64,000 nucleotides of DNA from Desulfitobacterium sp050251735 (GTDB taxonomy: Bacteria; Bacillota; Desulfitobacteriia; Desulfitobacteriales; Desulfitobacteriaceae). The notes beneath the pieces are model-generated. The model worked only from the letters and a program-made list of their open reading frames with translations, made no database searches and was not told the DNA's origin. Position 1 is the stretch's first letter. Each line of letters opens with the position of its first letter. The stretch is from NCBI GenBank assembly GCA_050251735.1, contig JBFWMF010000001.1, forward strand, positions 230,060 through 294,059, read 5' to 3'. Below are positions 42,112 to 50,318 of the stretch, in pieces. The translations under genes were made by a program, and so were the position numbers.

Positions 42112-42252
42112 AAGTTTCCTTCATATAATATATCGTATTATTTTCTTAAAATAAGATATGGGCGCAAATGAGTTTGGGCGAAATAAGAAATGAGTGCGAT
42201 TTGAGAAAGTGCTAGGTACTCAAATTGACATTTGCATTTTTTAGTGGTAGGA

Positions 42253-42319
42253 AAGTAAAATTACTTGACAAGGTCTTGAATATAGCCTAGAATAGCACAG
42301 TAAAGTAAAAATCCTTGAC
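42253..42319 (+). repeat. Direct repeat in the ylxM leader
   Basis: AAGTAAAATTACTTGAC (42253-42269) and AAGTAAAAATCCTTGAC (42303-42319) match at 15 of 17 positions, 50 bases apart. The first overlaps the -35 hexamer and the second lies just before the ribosome-binding site. It may be a regulatory site or a local duplication. Confidence 0.5.
42265..42293 (+). promoter_or_regulatory. Sigma-A promoter of the ylxM-ffh-rpsP operon
   Basis: TTGACA (42265-42270), 17-base spacer, TAGAAT (42288-42293), 42 bases before ylxM. The 150 bases upstream of it show nothing further. Confidence 0.8.
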
Positions 42320-42334
42320 GGGAGGGTTTTTGCC

Positions 42335-42703
42335 GTGGAAAGATTTGCAAAAATGGCATTGCTGGCAGATTTTTATGGACCACTGTTGACTCCTAAGCAA
42401 GGGAGGATATGGGATCTCCACTATGAGCAGGATTTCTCCTTAGTAGAAATTGCTGAATCAGAAAATATCAGCCGACAAGCAGTTTATGATTTGCTTAAAA
42501 GAACAGAAAAAATCTTGCATGGATATGAGGATAAACTGGGACTCGTACGCCGTTTTGTGGTCGAGCACAATAAGTTATCCGAAGTCCATCAATTGATGCA
42601 GGAATTCGAAGAAGAAGATTTTGCCAACGGGAATGCCTGGGAACGTCATCAATCCATTAATCAGAAGATTGATGAAATCTATCGGGATATTGAAGCTTCC
42701 TAG
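42335..42703 (+). CDS. ylxM: YlxM/p13-like helix-turn-helix protein
   Basis: 122 residues. The sigma-70 region-4-like helix-turn-helix is clear (LTPKQGRIWDLHYEQDFSLVEIAESENISRQAVYDLLKRTEKIL, ~20-65), with an acidic helical tail. It is found next to ffh in Firmicutes and regulates or assists SRP assembly. The GTG start has GGGAGGG upstream. First gene of the SRP/ribosome operon. Confidence 0.93.
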   Translation: MERFAKMALLADFYGPLLTPKQGRIWDLHYEQDFSLVEIAESENISRQAVYDLLKRTEKILHGYEDKLGLVRRFVVEHNKLSEVHQLMQEFEEEDFANGNAWERHQSINQKIDEIYRDIEAS

Positions 42704-42735
42704 TCTTAGAGTAAGTCCGGAAAGTGAGGGCTGGT

Positions 42736-44097
42736 ATGTTTCAAGGTCTAAGTGAAAAATTACAAGAAACCTTTAAACGCTTAAAAAGCAAAGGCAAACT
42801 CACAGAAGCGGATGTCAATGAAGCAATGCGCGAAGTTCGCATGGCTTTATTGGAAGCTGACGTGAACTTTAAGGTTGTTAAGGATTTTGTCGCTAAAGTC
42901 AAGGAGCGTTCTATCGGACAAGAGGTTCTTGAATCTCTCTCTCCAGGGCAACAGGTGATTAAGATTGTTAACGAGGAAATGATTGCCTTAATGGGCGGCG
43001 TTTCCAGTAAAATAAATATTTCCTCAAAACCGCCGACAGTCATTATGCTGGTGGGATTGCAAGGGGCCGGTAAAACAACCCATGGTGCGAAGCTTGCCAA
43101 TATGTTAAAAAAGCAGGGCAAGCATCCCTTGCTGGTCGCCTGTGATATCTATCGTCCTGCAGCTATCAAGCAGCTTGAAGTTTTAGGGGACCAAATTAAG
43201 GTTCCGGTGTTTTCATTAGGACAGGAAAATCCGGTGAAGATTGCTTCAACCAGCCTACAGCATGCTCTTAGTCAAGGCTTAGATGTGGTCATTATTGATA
43301 CAGCAGGACGCCTGCACATCAATGAAGAGTTGATGGGAGAGCTCAAGGATATCAAAGCTGCTGTCAAGCCTCACGAAATTCTTCTGGTCGTGGATGCCAT
43401 GACGGGGCAAGATGCAGTTAATGTGGCGGAAAGCTTCCATGGTGATCTTGGGATCGACGGAATTATCATGACCAAACTCGATGGCGATACCCGGGGTGGA
43501 GCTGCCCTCTCTGTTAAAGCCGTCACTGGCTGTCCCATTAAGTTTGCCGGGACTGGTGAAAAGATGGATGCCATTGAACCCTTTTTTCCGGACCGGATGG
43601 CTTCCCGTATTTTAGGAATGGGCGATGTTCTAACCCTGATTGAAAAGGCTCAAGAAGCTTTTGATGAAAAGCAAGCTCGGGAGATGGAGCAAAAACTCCG
43701 CAAGCAGGAATTCACTCTCGATGACTTCCTCGATCAGATGCAGCAGATTAAAAAGATGGGGCCTTTAGGCTCGCTGCTGGAGATGATTCCCGGTGCCGGG
43801 AAGCAGTTGAAGGATGTCCAGATCGATGAAAAAGATATGGCCCATGTAGAGGCTATCATTCACTCCATGACCCAAGAGGAACGCCGAAAGCCGGCCTTGA
43901 TTAAAGATTCAAGAAAGCGACGCATTGCCAAAGGAAGCGGTACCAGCGTTCAAGAAGTGGGTCGTTTGCTTAAGCAGTTTGAGCAGATGCAAAAAATGAT
44001 GAAGCAATTTGCAGGTGCGCCGGGTATGGGCATGATGGGTAAAGGTAAAAAGGGTAAAAAAGGTAAGAAATTAGGCTTGCCGTTCCCCTTTAAATAA
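42736..44097 (+). CDS. ffh: Signal recognition particle protein Ffh
   Basis: 453 residues from the ATG at 42736 (MFQGLSEKLQ, the family start); a GTG four codons earlier is possible. N and G domains: GLQGAGKTTHGAKLA (H where T is usual), DTAGRLH and MTKLDGDTRGGAAL. The methionine-rich M domain (~300-430) ends in a Lys/Gly-rich tail (KGKKGKKGKK). It binds signal peptides and 4.5S RNA and docks on FtsY. Confidence 0.97.
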   Translation: MFQGLSEKLQETFKRLKSKGKLTEADVNEAMREVRMALLEADVNFKVVKDFVAKVKERSIGQEVLESLSPGQQVIKIVNEEMIALMGGVSSKINISSKPPTVIMLVGLQGAGKTTHGAKLANMLKKQGKHPLLVACDIYRPAAIKQLEVLGDQIKVPVFSLGQENPVKIASTSLQHALSQGLDVVIIDTAGRLHINEELMGELKDIKAAVKPHEILLVVDAMTGQDAVNVAESFHGDLGIDGIIMTKLDGDTRGGAALSVKAVTGCPIKFAGTGEKMDAIEPFFPDRMASRILGMGDVLTLIEKAQEAFDEKQAREMEQKLRKQEFTLDDFLDQMQQIKKMGPLGSLLEMIPGAGKQLKDVQIDEKDMAHVEAIIHSMTQEERRKPALIKDSRKRRIAKGSGTSVQEVGRLLKQFEQMQKMMKQFAGAPGMGMMGKGKKGKKGKKLGLPFPFK

Positions 44098-44155
44098 TCA
44101 CGATACAATAAATTCGGTTAGCGGATAAAAGTATCCTGATGAGGAGGTGAAAAAC

Positions 44156-44422
44156 ATGGCAACAAAAATTCGTCTTCGCCGCTTAGGTGCCAAGAAGAAT
44201 CCCTTCTATCGCTTAATCGTTGCGGATTCCGATTCACCACGCGATGGTCGTTTCATTGAAGAGATCGGCACCTACGATCCTACGAAACAACCTGCAGTTT
44301 TAAACATTGATGAAGAAAAAGCATTGAAATGGTTAGCAACTGGTGCTCAACCTTCAGATACAGCGAAGTCTCTGCTTCGCAAAGCTGGAGTTTTGGCTAA
44401 GTACCATGAGTCCAAGAAGTAA
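44156..44422 (+). CDS. rpsP: Ribosomal protein bS16
   Basis: 88 residues, standard length. ATKIRLRRLGAKKNPFYRLIVADS is split over the expected start; EEIGTYDPT and ALKWLATGAQPSDT follow. The ATG at 44156 has GAGGAGGTG upstream; a GTG at 44147 lies within that site. A small-subunit protein in the usual place after ffh. Confidence 0.97.
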   Translation: MATKIRLRRLGAKKNPFYRLIVADSDSPRDGRFIEEIGTYDPTKQPAVLNIDEEKALKWLATGAQPSDTAKSLLRKAGVLAKYHESKK

Positions 44423-44444
44423 TTGGATTATTGGGGGTGTTCCT

Positions 44445-44675
44445 GTGAAGGAACTCGTTGAAGTGCTGGCAAAAGCTTTAGTCGATCACCCGGATCAAGT
44501 GCTTGTGGCTCAATCCGAAACGGATAGGTCCGTTCATCTGCAGCTCACTGTAGCTCCGGAGGATATGGGCAAAGTCATTGGTAAACAGGGTAGAATCGCT
44601 AACGCCATTCGCACGCTAGTTAAAGCTGCTGCGGTCAAAGATGGACGCAGAGTGCATGTTGACATTGATCAGTGA
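44445..44675 (+). CDS. khpA: RNA-binding KH-domain protein KhpA (YlqC)
   Basis: 76 residues from the GTG at 44445 (KELVEVLAKALVDHPDQVLV); GGGGGTG lies 5 bases upstream. The KH motif is VIGKQGRIANAIRTLVKAAA. It pairs with KhpB/Jag in RNA binding and is normally followed by rimM. Here 740 bases containing the structured repeat intervene. Confidence 0.94.
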   Translation: MKELVEVLAKALVDHPDQVLVAQSETDRSVHLQLTVAPEDMGKVIGKQGRIANAIRTLVKAAAVKDGRRVHVDIDQ

Positions 44676-44683
44676 TGTTGAGA

Positions 44684-44702
44684 AGGGCCTTGTGCCCTTT
44701 TT
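44684..44702 (+). terminator. Weak terminator hairpin after khpA
   Basis: AAGGGC (44684-44689) pairs with GCCCTT (44695-44700) and a short TTTT follows. It would reduce rather than stop read-through into the repeat and rimM. The stretch 44703-44786 up to the repeat shows nothing clear. Confidence 0.5.
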
Positions 44703-44786
44703 GACGTTTCGGATTCGACGCTGATCACGGTTGTTTTCGGCTGTTCCCGGTTCTATTTGGGGTCTTTTAGGGTGTGTTTATTAGAT

Positions 44787-45370
44787 TCGGGTCGTGTAGC
44801 TTTTCGCACATCGTTCACTCACTAGCTCCAGGGCTCGCACACTCGCTTTCTTAACAGCTCCGCCAAACCTCAGGGTAATACCTGGTGTGAACCGGCGGCT
44901 CCGCTACGTTAAGAAAGCTTCGTTTGCCTAACCGCCCCTCCGCTAAAATCGTTCACTCCTGTGCGAAAAGCTACGCTTAAGGGTCTCTGATAGAAAGACT
45001 CCCGAGCTTCTCTTGAAGTGAAGACTTCGGAGTCTCTGAAAGAAAAACTTCCGAGCCTTTCCTAAAGGAAATACTATCGGGTCTCTCCCGTGCCCTTCTA
45101 AGAATACATAACCTGAAAAAAGCAGCCCAAGGACTTTGCTTTACAGCTGAGAACGGCTTCTAAGCGAGCAGCTACCCGTTCTTCGCGAAAAGCTCGCCCG
45201 CTTTTCGGGATGGCGATTTAGACGGGACGAAAGCCGGATGAGGCTTTCGCCCAAGCCGCCTGCCACATAGAACGACCTAGCGGCGAAGGTCCCGACGGAG
45301 CGGAGAGCTTAAGCGTTAGAACGAGTGCGCGCAGCTTATAGAGTGAACGCGTAAAGCAAAGTCCTGGAGA
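44787..45370 (+). repeat. Structured non-coding repeat, copy 2 (between khpA and rimM)
   Basis: About 584 bp, homologous to 8156-8634 and also in the sense of transcription. Perfect stems: GTAGCTTTTCGCAC (44796-44809) with 44961-44974; GCTTTCTTAAC (44845-44855) with GTTAAGAAAGC (44908-44918); and a 15-bp closing stem 45130-45144 with 45351-45365. CTTAAGGG (44976-44983) pairs with CCCTTcTAAG (45093-45102) as the base of an arm. That arm contains two units of a ~48-50 bp degenerate tandem repeat (44981-45028, 45029-45078) plus a partial third. Extra hairpins CCCG/CGGG (45197-45209) and CGAAAGCC/GGCTTTCG (45228-45249) replace or add to the copy 1 arm at the same place. The remaining 46 bases before rimM hold only its leader. 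Confidence 0.85.
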
Positions 45371-45426
45371 CCTATCTTACGGCTCTTAGCAAATACTTTT
45401 CCTCAAAAAAAGGAGAAATGCCTCTT

Positions 45427-45933
45427 ATGGACAAGGTTACAATCGGTGAAGTCATCAAGCCCCACGGTGTACAGGGCGAAATCAAGGTGCATCCCATCAC
45501 GGCCAATCCCAAGCGCTTTAAACAGCTTGAGGAAGTCATACTCGTACAGAATCAACTGCAACGTCGCTTGAAGGTGCTGAACGCTAAGGTTCAAGAATCT
45601 GAGATTTACCTTACTCTAGAAGGAATAAACTCTAGGGACGAGGCCGATAAGTTACGGGGCTGGGCAATTAAGGTGGATCGCTCGGAGGTACCGCCCCTTA
45701 AAGAAGGCTGGTATTACTTCGAACTTGAGGGTATGCAGGTGTATGAGGGTGAGACCTTATTGGGGACTTTGACCCGTGTGATCGAGACGGGCGCCAACGA
45801 TGTTTACCTTGTGAAGGGAAATGGTAGGGAGATCTGTGTACCGGCTCTGAAGAGTGTGGTCAAGCTTGTTGATGTGCCAGGGCGACGGATGGAAGTAGAA
45901 TTACCCCTTGGTTTGCTGGATGGAGAAGAATAA
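45427..45933 (+). CDS. rimM: Ribosome maturation factor RimM
   Basis: 168 residues. The N-terminal domain starts DKVTIGEVIKPHGVQGEIKVHP; the C-terminal PRC-barrel includes EGWYYFELEGMQVYEG and IPALKSVV-like VPALKSVVKLVD. It assists 30S head assembly. Two ATGs are possible: 45418 is only 2 bases from AGGAG and 45427 is 11 bases from it; 45427 gives the family's usual start. trmD follows after one base. Confidence 0.95.
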   Translation: MDKVTIGEVIKPHGVQGEIKVHPITANPKRFKQLEEVILVQNQLQRRLKVLNAKVQESEIYLTLEGINSRDEADKLRGWAIKVDRSEVPPLKEGWYYFELEGMQVYEGETLLGTLTRVIETGANDVYLVKGNGREICVPALKSVVKLVDVPGRRMEVELPLGLLDGEE

Positions 45934-45934
45934 A

Positions 45935-46762
45935 ATGATGCAGTTTACTATTTTAACCCTTTTCCCGGAGATGTTTGCACCGCTACAGGAAAGTATATTA
46001 AAGCGAGCCCAGGCAGCCAACCTGATGGCTGTTAAGCTGATCAATTTCCGTGATTATGCTCTCAGTAAGCATAAGAATGTGGATGATGTGCCCTATGGCG
46101 GTGGAGCAGGAATGGTCCTCAAGCCAGAGCCTATCTTTGCAGCGATAGGGGATTTGCCTCCCTCCCGGGGACAGAGGAGGGTTATTTTGCTTACTCCTCA
46201 AGGTGAAGTCTTTCAGCAACGGAAGGCCAAAGAATGGAGTCAACTCGATGAACTTGTTTTCATTTGTGGGCACTACGAGGGGTTTGATGAGCGTGTTCGC
46301 AGCCTTGCTGATGAGGAGGTATCCCTAGGGGACTTTGTCCTTACGGGTGGAGAGCTGGTAGCCATGGTGATGATTGATGCCGTGGCCCGATTATTGCCTG
46401 GAGTGTTGGGAGAAAAAGCATCTGCAGAGGAAGATAGCCATAGTGATGGGCTTTTGGAGTATCCTCAATATACTCGCCCACCTGTTTTTAACGGAATGGA
46501 GGTTCCGAAGGTTCTCTTATCTGGACATCATCTTCATATCGAGGGGTGGCGCCGTAAGGAATCCTTAAGACGAACTTTTTTAAAACGTCCCGATTTATTT
46601 ATACATACCGAACTTCAAGGAAGTGACTACACTCTTCTTGAAGAATTGTGCCAAGAACTACCTAACCTCGCAGCGGAACGATTCCGCTGGCAACATCTCA
46701 AGCCAAAGCCGAAAAGGTCGAGAAGAAAACCTCAGGCTTCGTTGAACGATGAGGAGGAATAA
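45935..46762 (+). CDS. trmD: tRNA (guanine-N1)-methyltransferase TrmD
   Basis: 275 residues from the ATG at 45935, which has GGAGAAG 6 bases upstream. It is a SPOUT-family methyltransferase making m1G37 in tRNA. Family blocks: FTILTLFPEMF, DDVPYGGGAGMVLKPEPI, FICGHYEGFDERV, SLGDFVLTGGELVAMVMIDA and EYPQYTRPP. The C terminus carries an added basic tail (KPKPKRSRRKPQ). It is tightly packed between rimM and the next methyltransferase gene. Confidence 0.97.
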   Translation: MMQFTILTLFPEMFAPLQESILKRAQAANLMAVKLINFRDYALSKHKNVDDVPYGGGAGMVLKPEPIFAAIGDLPPSRGQRRVILLTPQGEVFQQRKAKEWSQLDELVFICGHYEGFDERVRSLADEEVSLGDFVLTGGELVAMVMIDAVARLLPGVLGEKASAEEDSHSDGLLEYPQYTRPPVFNGMEVPKVLLSGHHLHIEGWRRKESLRRTFLKRPDLFIHTELQGSDYTLLEELCQELPNLAAERFRWQHLKPKPKRSRRKPQASLNDEEE

Positions 46763-46764
46763 TC

Positions 46765-47322
46765 ATGGGCGACTTATATATCGCTTTAATTCATGCGCCT
46801 GTTTATAATAAGAACATGGAAACGATCGCTACCTCTATTACGAACTTGGATATTCACGATATCGCTCGAAGTTCGACCACATATGGGGTTAAGCGTTACT
46901 ATATCGTTCATCCTGCACAAGCCCAACAAGAATTAGCCCGGCGAATTATGGGTTATTGGCAAGAGGGTTTTGGTGCGGAATACAATCCCAATCGTCAGGA
47001 AGCCTTTGCTCGGGTCAAGTTACTAAGTGAGCTAGCTGAGGTTGAGGAAGAAATTTATCAAGAGCAAGGACGTAAGCCCTTGAAGATTGCTACAGATGCC
47101 CGAAGGTATCCCAATACCTTAGATTATGCTACAGTTCGTGCTAAGATCGAAAAGGGTGAGGACCCAATGCTTTTGCTTTTCGGAACGGGATGGGGGCTGC
47201 ACAAAGACGTCATGGCAAGCTGTGATATCATTTTGGAGCCGATTTATGGTCCGGGGGAATGGAATCATCTCTCGGTACGTTCGGCAGCAGCCATTATTTT
47301 AGATCGCTTGAGAGGGCATTAA
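46765..47322 (+). CDS. SAM-dependent SPOUT-type RNA methyltransferase (uncharacterised family)
   Basis: 185 residues. It begins LYIALIHAPVYNKNMETIATSITNLDIHDIARSSTTYGV and ends LFGTGWGLHKDVMASCDIILEPIYG with NHLSVRSAAAIILDRL. The last part is the SPOUT cofactor-binding knot, and the pattern matches the Methyltrn_RNA_4 family. It probably methylates tRNA or rRNA; the target is unknown. It starts 2 bases after the trmD stop, in the place between trmD and rplS. Confidence 0.85.
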   Translation: MGDLYIALIHAPVYNKNMETIATSITNLDIHDIARSSTTYGVKRYYIVHPAQAQQELARRIMGYWQEGFGAEYNPNRQEAFARVKLLSELAEVEEEIYQEQGRKPLKIATDARRYPNTLDYATVRAKIEKGEDPMLLLFGTGWGLHKDVMASCDIILEPIYGPGEWNHLSVRSAAAIILDRLRGH

Positions 47323-47330
47323 ATTTTAAG

Positions 47331-47359
47331 TTGCGTCCAAACTCTAATTATGATATGAT
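47331..47359 (+). promoter_or_regulatory. Promoter upstream of rplS
   Basis: TTGCGT (47331-47336), 17-base spacer, TATGAT (47354-47359), about 100 bases before rplS, giving rplS its own transcript. Confidence 0.7.
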
Positions 47360-47457
47360 ATCACGGTAAAACGGATGGTCCGCTCACTTTGAAAAGCTTG
47401 TTTTTTTATGGCAAGCTCAGTGTATGAACATCTATGCAAGGAAGGGGGGAATCAATA
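47360..47457 (+). promoter_or_regulatory. Possible ribosomal protein L19 leader
   Basis: The ~90-base leader holds two small hairpins: CGGA/TCCG near 47371-47381 and AGCTTG/CAAGCT near 47394-47418, ahead of a strong AAGGGGGG ribosome site. Firmicutes rplS leaders are known autoregulatory RNAs. I cannot confirm the match to that family by eye. Confidence 0.4.
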
Positions 47458-47799
47458 ATGGATTTTATTCGCATGATTGAAGAAGAACAGATGAAAAAAG
47501 ATCTTCCTGCCTTCCGTCCTGGAGATACTGTACGCGTACATGTAAAAGTTGTCGAGGGTACTCGGGAACGTATCCAGGCTTTTGAAGGAGTTGTCATCAA
47601 GACGAAAGGCGGCGGTTTGCGCCGGACTTTCACTGTTCGTCGGGTGACTTATGGTGTAGGAGTTGAACGGACATTCCCACTCCATTCTCCTCGAATCGAC
47701 CATATTGAGGTTGTACGTCGTGGTGTTGTGCGCCGTGCTAAACTCTACTACCTACGTGAACTTTCAGGTAAAGCTGCGCGGATTCGCGACCGTCGCTAG
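47458..47799 (+). CDS. rplS: Ribosomal protein bL19
   Basis: 113 residues from ATG 47458. It contains FRPGDTVRVHVKVVEGTRERIQAFEGVVI, the GVGVERTFPLHSPRI block and the C-terminal AKLYYLRELSGKAARI, as in all bL19. It lies at the 30S-50S interface. It has its own promoter and is followed by a terminator. Confidence 0.98.
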   Translation: MDFIRMIEEEQMKKDLPAFRPGDTVRVHVKVVEGTRERIQAFEGVVIKTKGGGLRRTFTVRRVTYGVGVERTFPLHSPRIDHIEVVRRGVVRRAKLYYLRELSGKAARIRDRR

Positions 47800-47810
47800 C
47801 AATGAGATGG

Positions 47811-47832
47811 GCCGGAGCAATCCGGCTCTTTT
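47811..47832 (+). terminator. Terminator after rplS
   Basis: GCCGGA (47811-47816) with TCCGGC (47821-47826), loop GCAA, then TCTTTTTG. Confidence 0.85.
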
Positions 47833-48018
47833 TGTTATTCATTTTTATAAAGCTATTATTTTGAATTATTTACTTATACTCAACGAAATTGGCAAATAGC
47901 GTTAACTACTACGGATGGATAATTTTAGATGCATTTAGACAATTGATACACTGTATGCTCCTCAAAATTTCTGCTCATACTAGTGAAGAATTTGAAAAGG
48001 AGAGGAGAAAATACAGTG

Positions 48019-48528
48019 ATGCATAAGACAAGATTCGGGTGGGTAATCTGGGTTCTGGCAGCAGTTGTGGTTATTGCTGCGCTTTTGCGTTTGTTTGTGC
48101 TACAACCTTATGCGATTTCCTCAAATTCCATGGAGCCTACGTTGCTTAACGGCGATAGAATTCTCGTCAACCGTTTTGCTTATCAAACCGGAGCCCCGGC
48201 GCGGGGAGATATTGTGGTCTTTGCTTATCCAAAGGATACCAGTCGTACTTTTGTCAAACGAGTAATTGCTGTAGAAGGAGAAAGTGTGGAGCTCAAAGGA
48301 AATCAAGTCTACGTCAATGGGGCCCTTGTTCAAGAGCCTTATCTGAAGCAGGGAGATTATTCGCCCTTTGAACCAGAGACTATTCCCGCTGAGAACATTT
48401 TTGTTTTAGGTGATAATCGCCGGGAAAGCGGTGATTCTCGCGAATGGGGAGTTTTACCCCAAAGCTATATCATAGGAAAAGCATGGTTGTTATATAATCC
48501 GCTCCAAAGAATAAAGTTCTTTTGGTAG
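48019..48528 (+). CDS. lepB: Signal peptidase I
   Basis: 170 residues. One N-terminal membrane helix (~7-27, VIWVLAAVVVIAALLRLFVL) is followed by the catalytic serine in SSNSMEPTL, the catalytic lysine in RTFVKRVIAVEG and the box VLGDNRRESGDSREWG. It removes signal peptides from exported proteins such as those in the accessory segment. Starts at GTG 48016 (8 bases from AGGAG) or ATG 48019 are both possible. The 180 bases upstream, after the rplS terminator, show no convincing promoter. Confidence 0.96.
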   Translation: MHKTRFGWVIWVLAAVVVIAALLRLFVLQPYAISSNSMEPTLLNGDRILVNRFAYQTGAPARGDIVVFAYPKDTSRTFVKRVIAVEGESVELKGNQVYVNGALVQEPYLKQGDYSPFEPETIPAENIFVLGDNRRESGDSREWGVLPQSYIIGKAWLLYNPLQRIKFFW

Positions 48529-48557
48529 CGATAGTTGAGGATTAAGAAGGTGTTTCC

Positions 48558-49469
48558 TTGAGTATTCAATGGTTTCCAGGTCACATGACGAAAGCAAAGC
48601 GGCTGTTGTTAGATCAACTCCGTTGGGTCGATGTGGTCATCGAGTTAGGCGATGCTCGTTTGCCTGAAAGTAGTAGAAACCCTCTGCTTCAAGAGATGTT
48701 AGGTGATAAACCCAAGATCGTCATCTTAAACAAATCAGACTTGGCTGATCCTATCCAGACAGAACTCTGGGTAAATAAGCTACGTAAAATGAGCCCTGTT
48801 TTAGCCGTTAGTGCGGCGACCGGAGCTGGGGTTGGCAAAATCGTACCTACCCTAGAGCGTCTCATGGCGGATAAGATTGAGAAATGGGCAGCCAAAGGAA
48901 TTAGGGCCCGTGCCATTCGGGTCATGGTTGTCGGCATACCCAATTGCGGAAAGTCGTCTCTAGTGAATAATTTGATTGGTAGTGCAAAAGCTAAAACAGG
49001 TAACAAACCTGGTGTAACCCGCGGAAACCAATGGATTCGCATTCATGATAAAGTGGAGCTGATGGATACACCAGGCTTACTTTGGCCTAAGTTTGAAGAT
49101 CCTGAAGTAGGTATCAAGCTGGGAACCGCAGGTGCAATCCGCGATGAAGTACTGAATCTGGAAGAATTATCGATTTGGCTATTAGCTTGGTTGAAGCAAT
49201 ACTATCCTGATTCCTTGAAACGCTATACAGAAAATGTCCAAGACTTAGATCTGGAAGGAATTGGCCGTAAAAGGGGCTGCCTTGTGAAAGGAGGTCAAGT
49301 GGACATTTTAAAAGCGGCTCAGATCTTTATTAGAGAATTTCGGGCGGGCTCCTTAGGAAGGTTTACCTTGGATCATATAGAAGAGAAGAGTAGGAAAGAA
49401 GAGGATAATAGTTTTGAAAGCGATATCACAAATGAGCATTCGGGAATTGAGCGAGATGCTCAAAACTGA
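48558..49469 (+). CDS. rbgA: Ribosome biogenesis GTPase RbgA (YlqF)
   Basis: 303 residues from a TTG at 48558 with AAGGTG upstream. It is a circularly permuted GTPase: G4 LNKSDLAD comes before G1 GIPNCGKSSLVN and G3 DTPGLLWPK. SIQWFPGHMTKAKR is the family N terminus. It acts in late 50S assembly. rnhB starts within its last 56 bases. Confidence 0.96.
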   Translation: MSIQWFPGHMTKAKRLLLDQLRWVDVVIELGDARLPESSRNPLLQEMLGDKPKIVILNKSDLADPIQTELWVNKLRKMSPVLAVSAATGAGVGKIVPTLERLMADKIEKWAAKGIRARAIRVMVVGIPNCGKSSLVNNLIGSAKAKTGNKPGVTRGNQWIRIHDKVELMDTPGLLWPKFEDPEVGIKLGTAGAIRDEVLNLEELSIWLLAWLKQYYPDSLKRYTENVQDLDLEGIGRKRGCLVKGGQVDILKAAQIFIREFRAGSLGRFTLDHIEEKSRKEEDNSFESDITNEHSGIERDAQN

Positions 49470-50193
49470 ACCCTCGGGTGAATTTCTTAAGGCGTGTGCT
49501 CAAGACTCGCGTCTGGGAGTTCGACAACTGATGATCCGCTATCAAAAGGACTGTGAAGTCCGAAAAGCAGAGGCTGCACGGATTCAACACTTGTTAGTGG
49601 AAGAAAAGCAATTATGGCAAGCTGGTTATCTCCACATCGCTGGGATGGATGAAGCGGGACGAGGTCCTCTAGCGGGACCGGTGGTGGCTGCCGCCTGTAT
49701 CCTGCCGGCAAAATTCAATTTACCGGGACTTAATGATTCGAAGAAGTTATCAGAGAGCAAGCGTGAAAGACTCTTTCAAGAGATAAAAGAGCAGGCCTTG
49801 GGCTACGCAGTGGGTAGTGCTGAATCCGCTGAGATTGATGCCCTGAATATTCTCCAGGCCACCAAATTGGCTATGAAACGAGCGGTGGAAAACTTAAAGA
49901 TTCGACCCCACTTTCTGCTCATTGATGCCTTAGAAATACCCGTCAAGATCCCGCAAAAAGGAATCATCGATGGCGACGCACTCAGTGCAAGTATTGCAGC
50001 AGCTTCTATACTTGCTAAAGTCTCACGAGATCATCTGATGGATGAGCTGGATACCCTCTATCCTGTCTATGGATTTAGGAAAAATAAAGGCTATGGTACA
50101 CGCGAGCATCTTGCGGCTTTAGCTCGCTATGGAGTATGCCCGATCCATCGCCGAACCTTTGCTCCGGTGAAAAATCAGTTGAATATTGTTTGA
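49414..50193 (+). CDS. rnhB: Ribonuclease HII
   Basis: 259 residues. The catalytic acidic residues are in AGMDEAGRGPLAGPV and LLIDALEIP, with further blocks LNDSKKLSES, DGDALSASIAAASILAKVSRD and GYGTREHLAAL. An N-terminal extension of ~70 helical residues is typical of Firmicutes RnhB. It removes RNA from RNA-DNA hybrids and single ribonucleotides. The TTG at 49414, with AGAGGAT upstream, gives a 56-base overlap with rbgA; ATG 49432 is the alternative. Confidence 0.94.
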   Translation: MKAISQMSIRELSEMLKTEPSGEFLKACAQDSRLGVRQLMIRYQKDCEVRKAEAARIQHLLVEEKQLWQAGYLHIAGMDEAGRGPLAGPVVAAACILPAKFNLPGLNDSKKLSESKRERLFQEIKEQALGYAVGSAESAEIDALNILQATKLAMKRAVENLKIRPHFLLIDALEIPVKIPQKGIIDGDALSASIAAASILAKVSRDHLMDELDTLYPVYGFRKNKGYGTREHLAALARYGVCPIHRRTFAPVKNQLNIV

Positions 50194-50237
50194 ATAAACT
50201 TATAATTTACATTTAGAAGATAAAGGGTACATAATTG

Positions 50238-50267
50238 TTGACTATTCCTAAACAAATATGGCACAAT
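50238..50267 (+). promoter_or_regulatory. Promoter of the nuo operon
   Basis: TTGACT (50238-50243), 18-base spacer, CACAAT (50262-50267), 52 bases before nuoA. A good -35 and a moderate -10. Confidence 0.6.
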
Positions 50268-50318
50268 GAGTTTGGTTTATGGGAATAAAATATTTTTATT
50301 ATGAAGGGGGGTAAGGAG

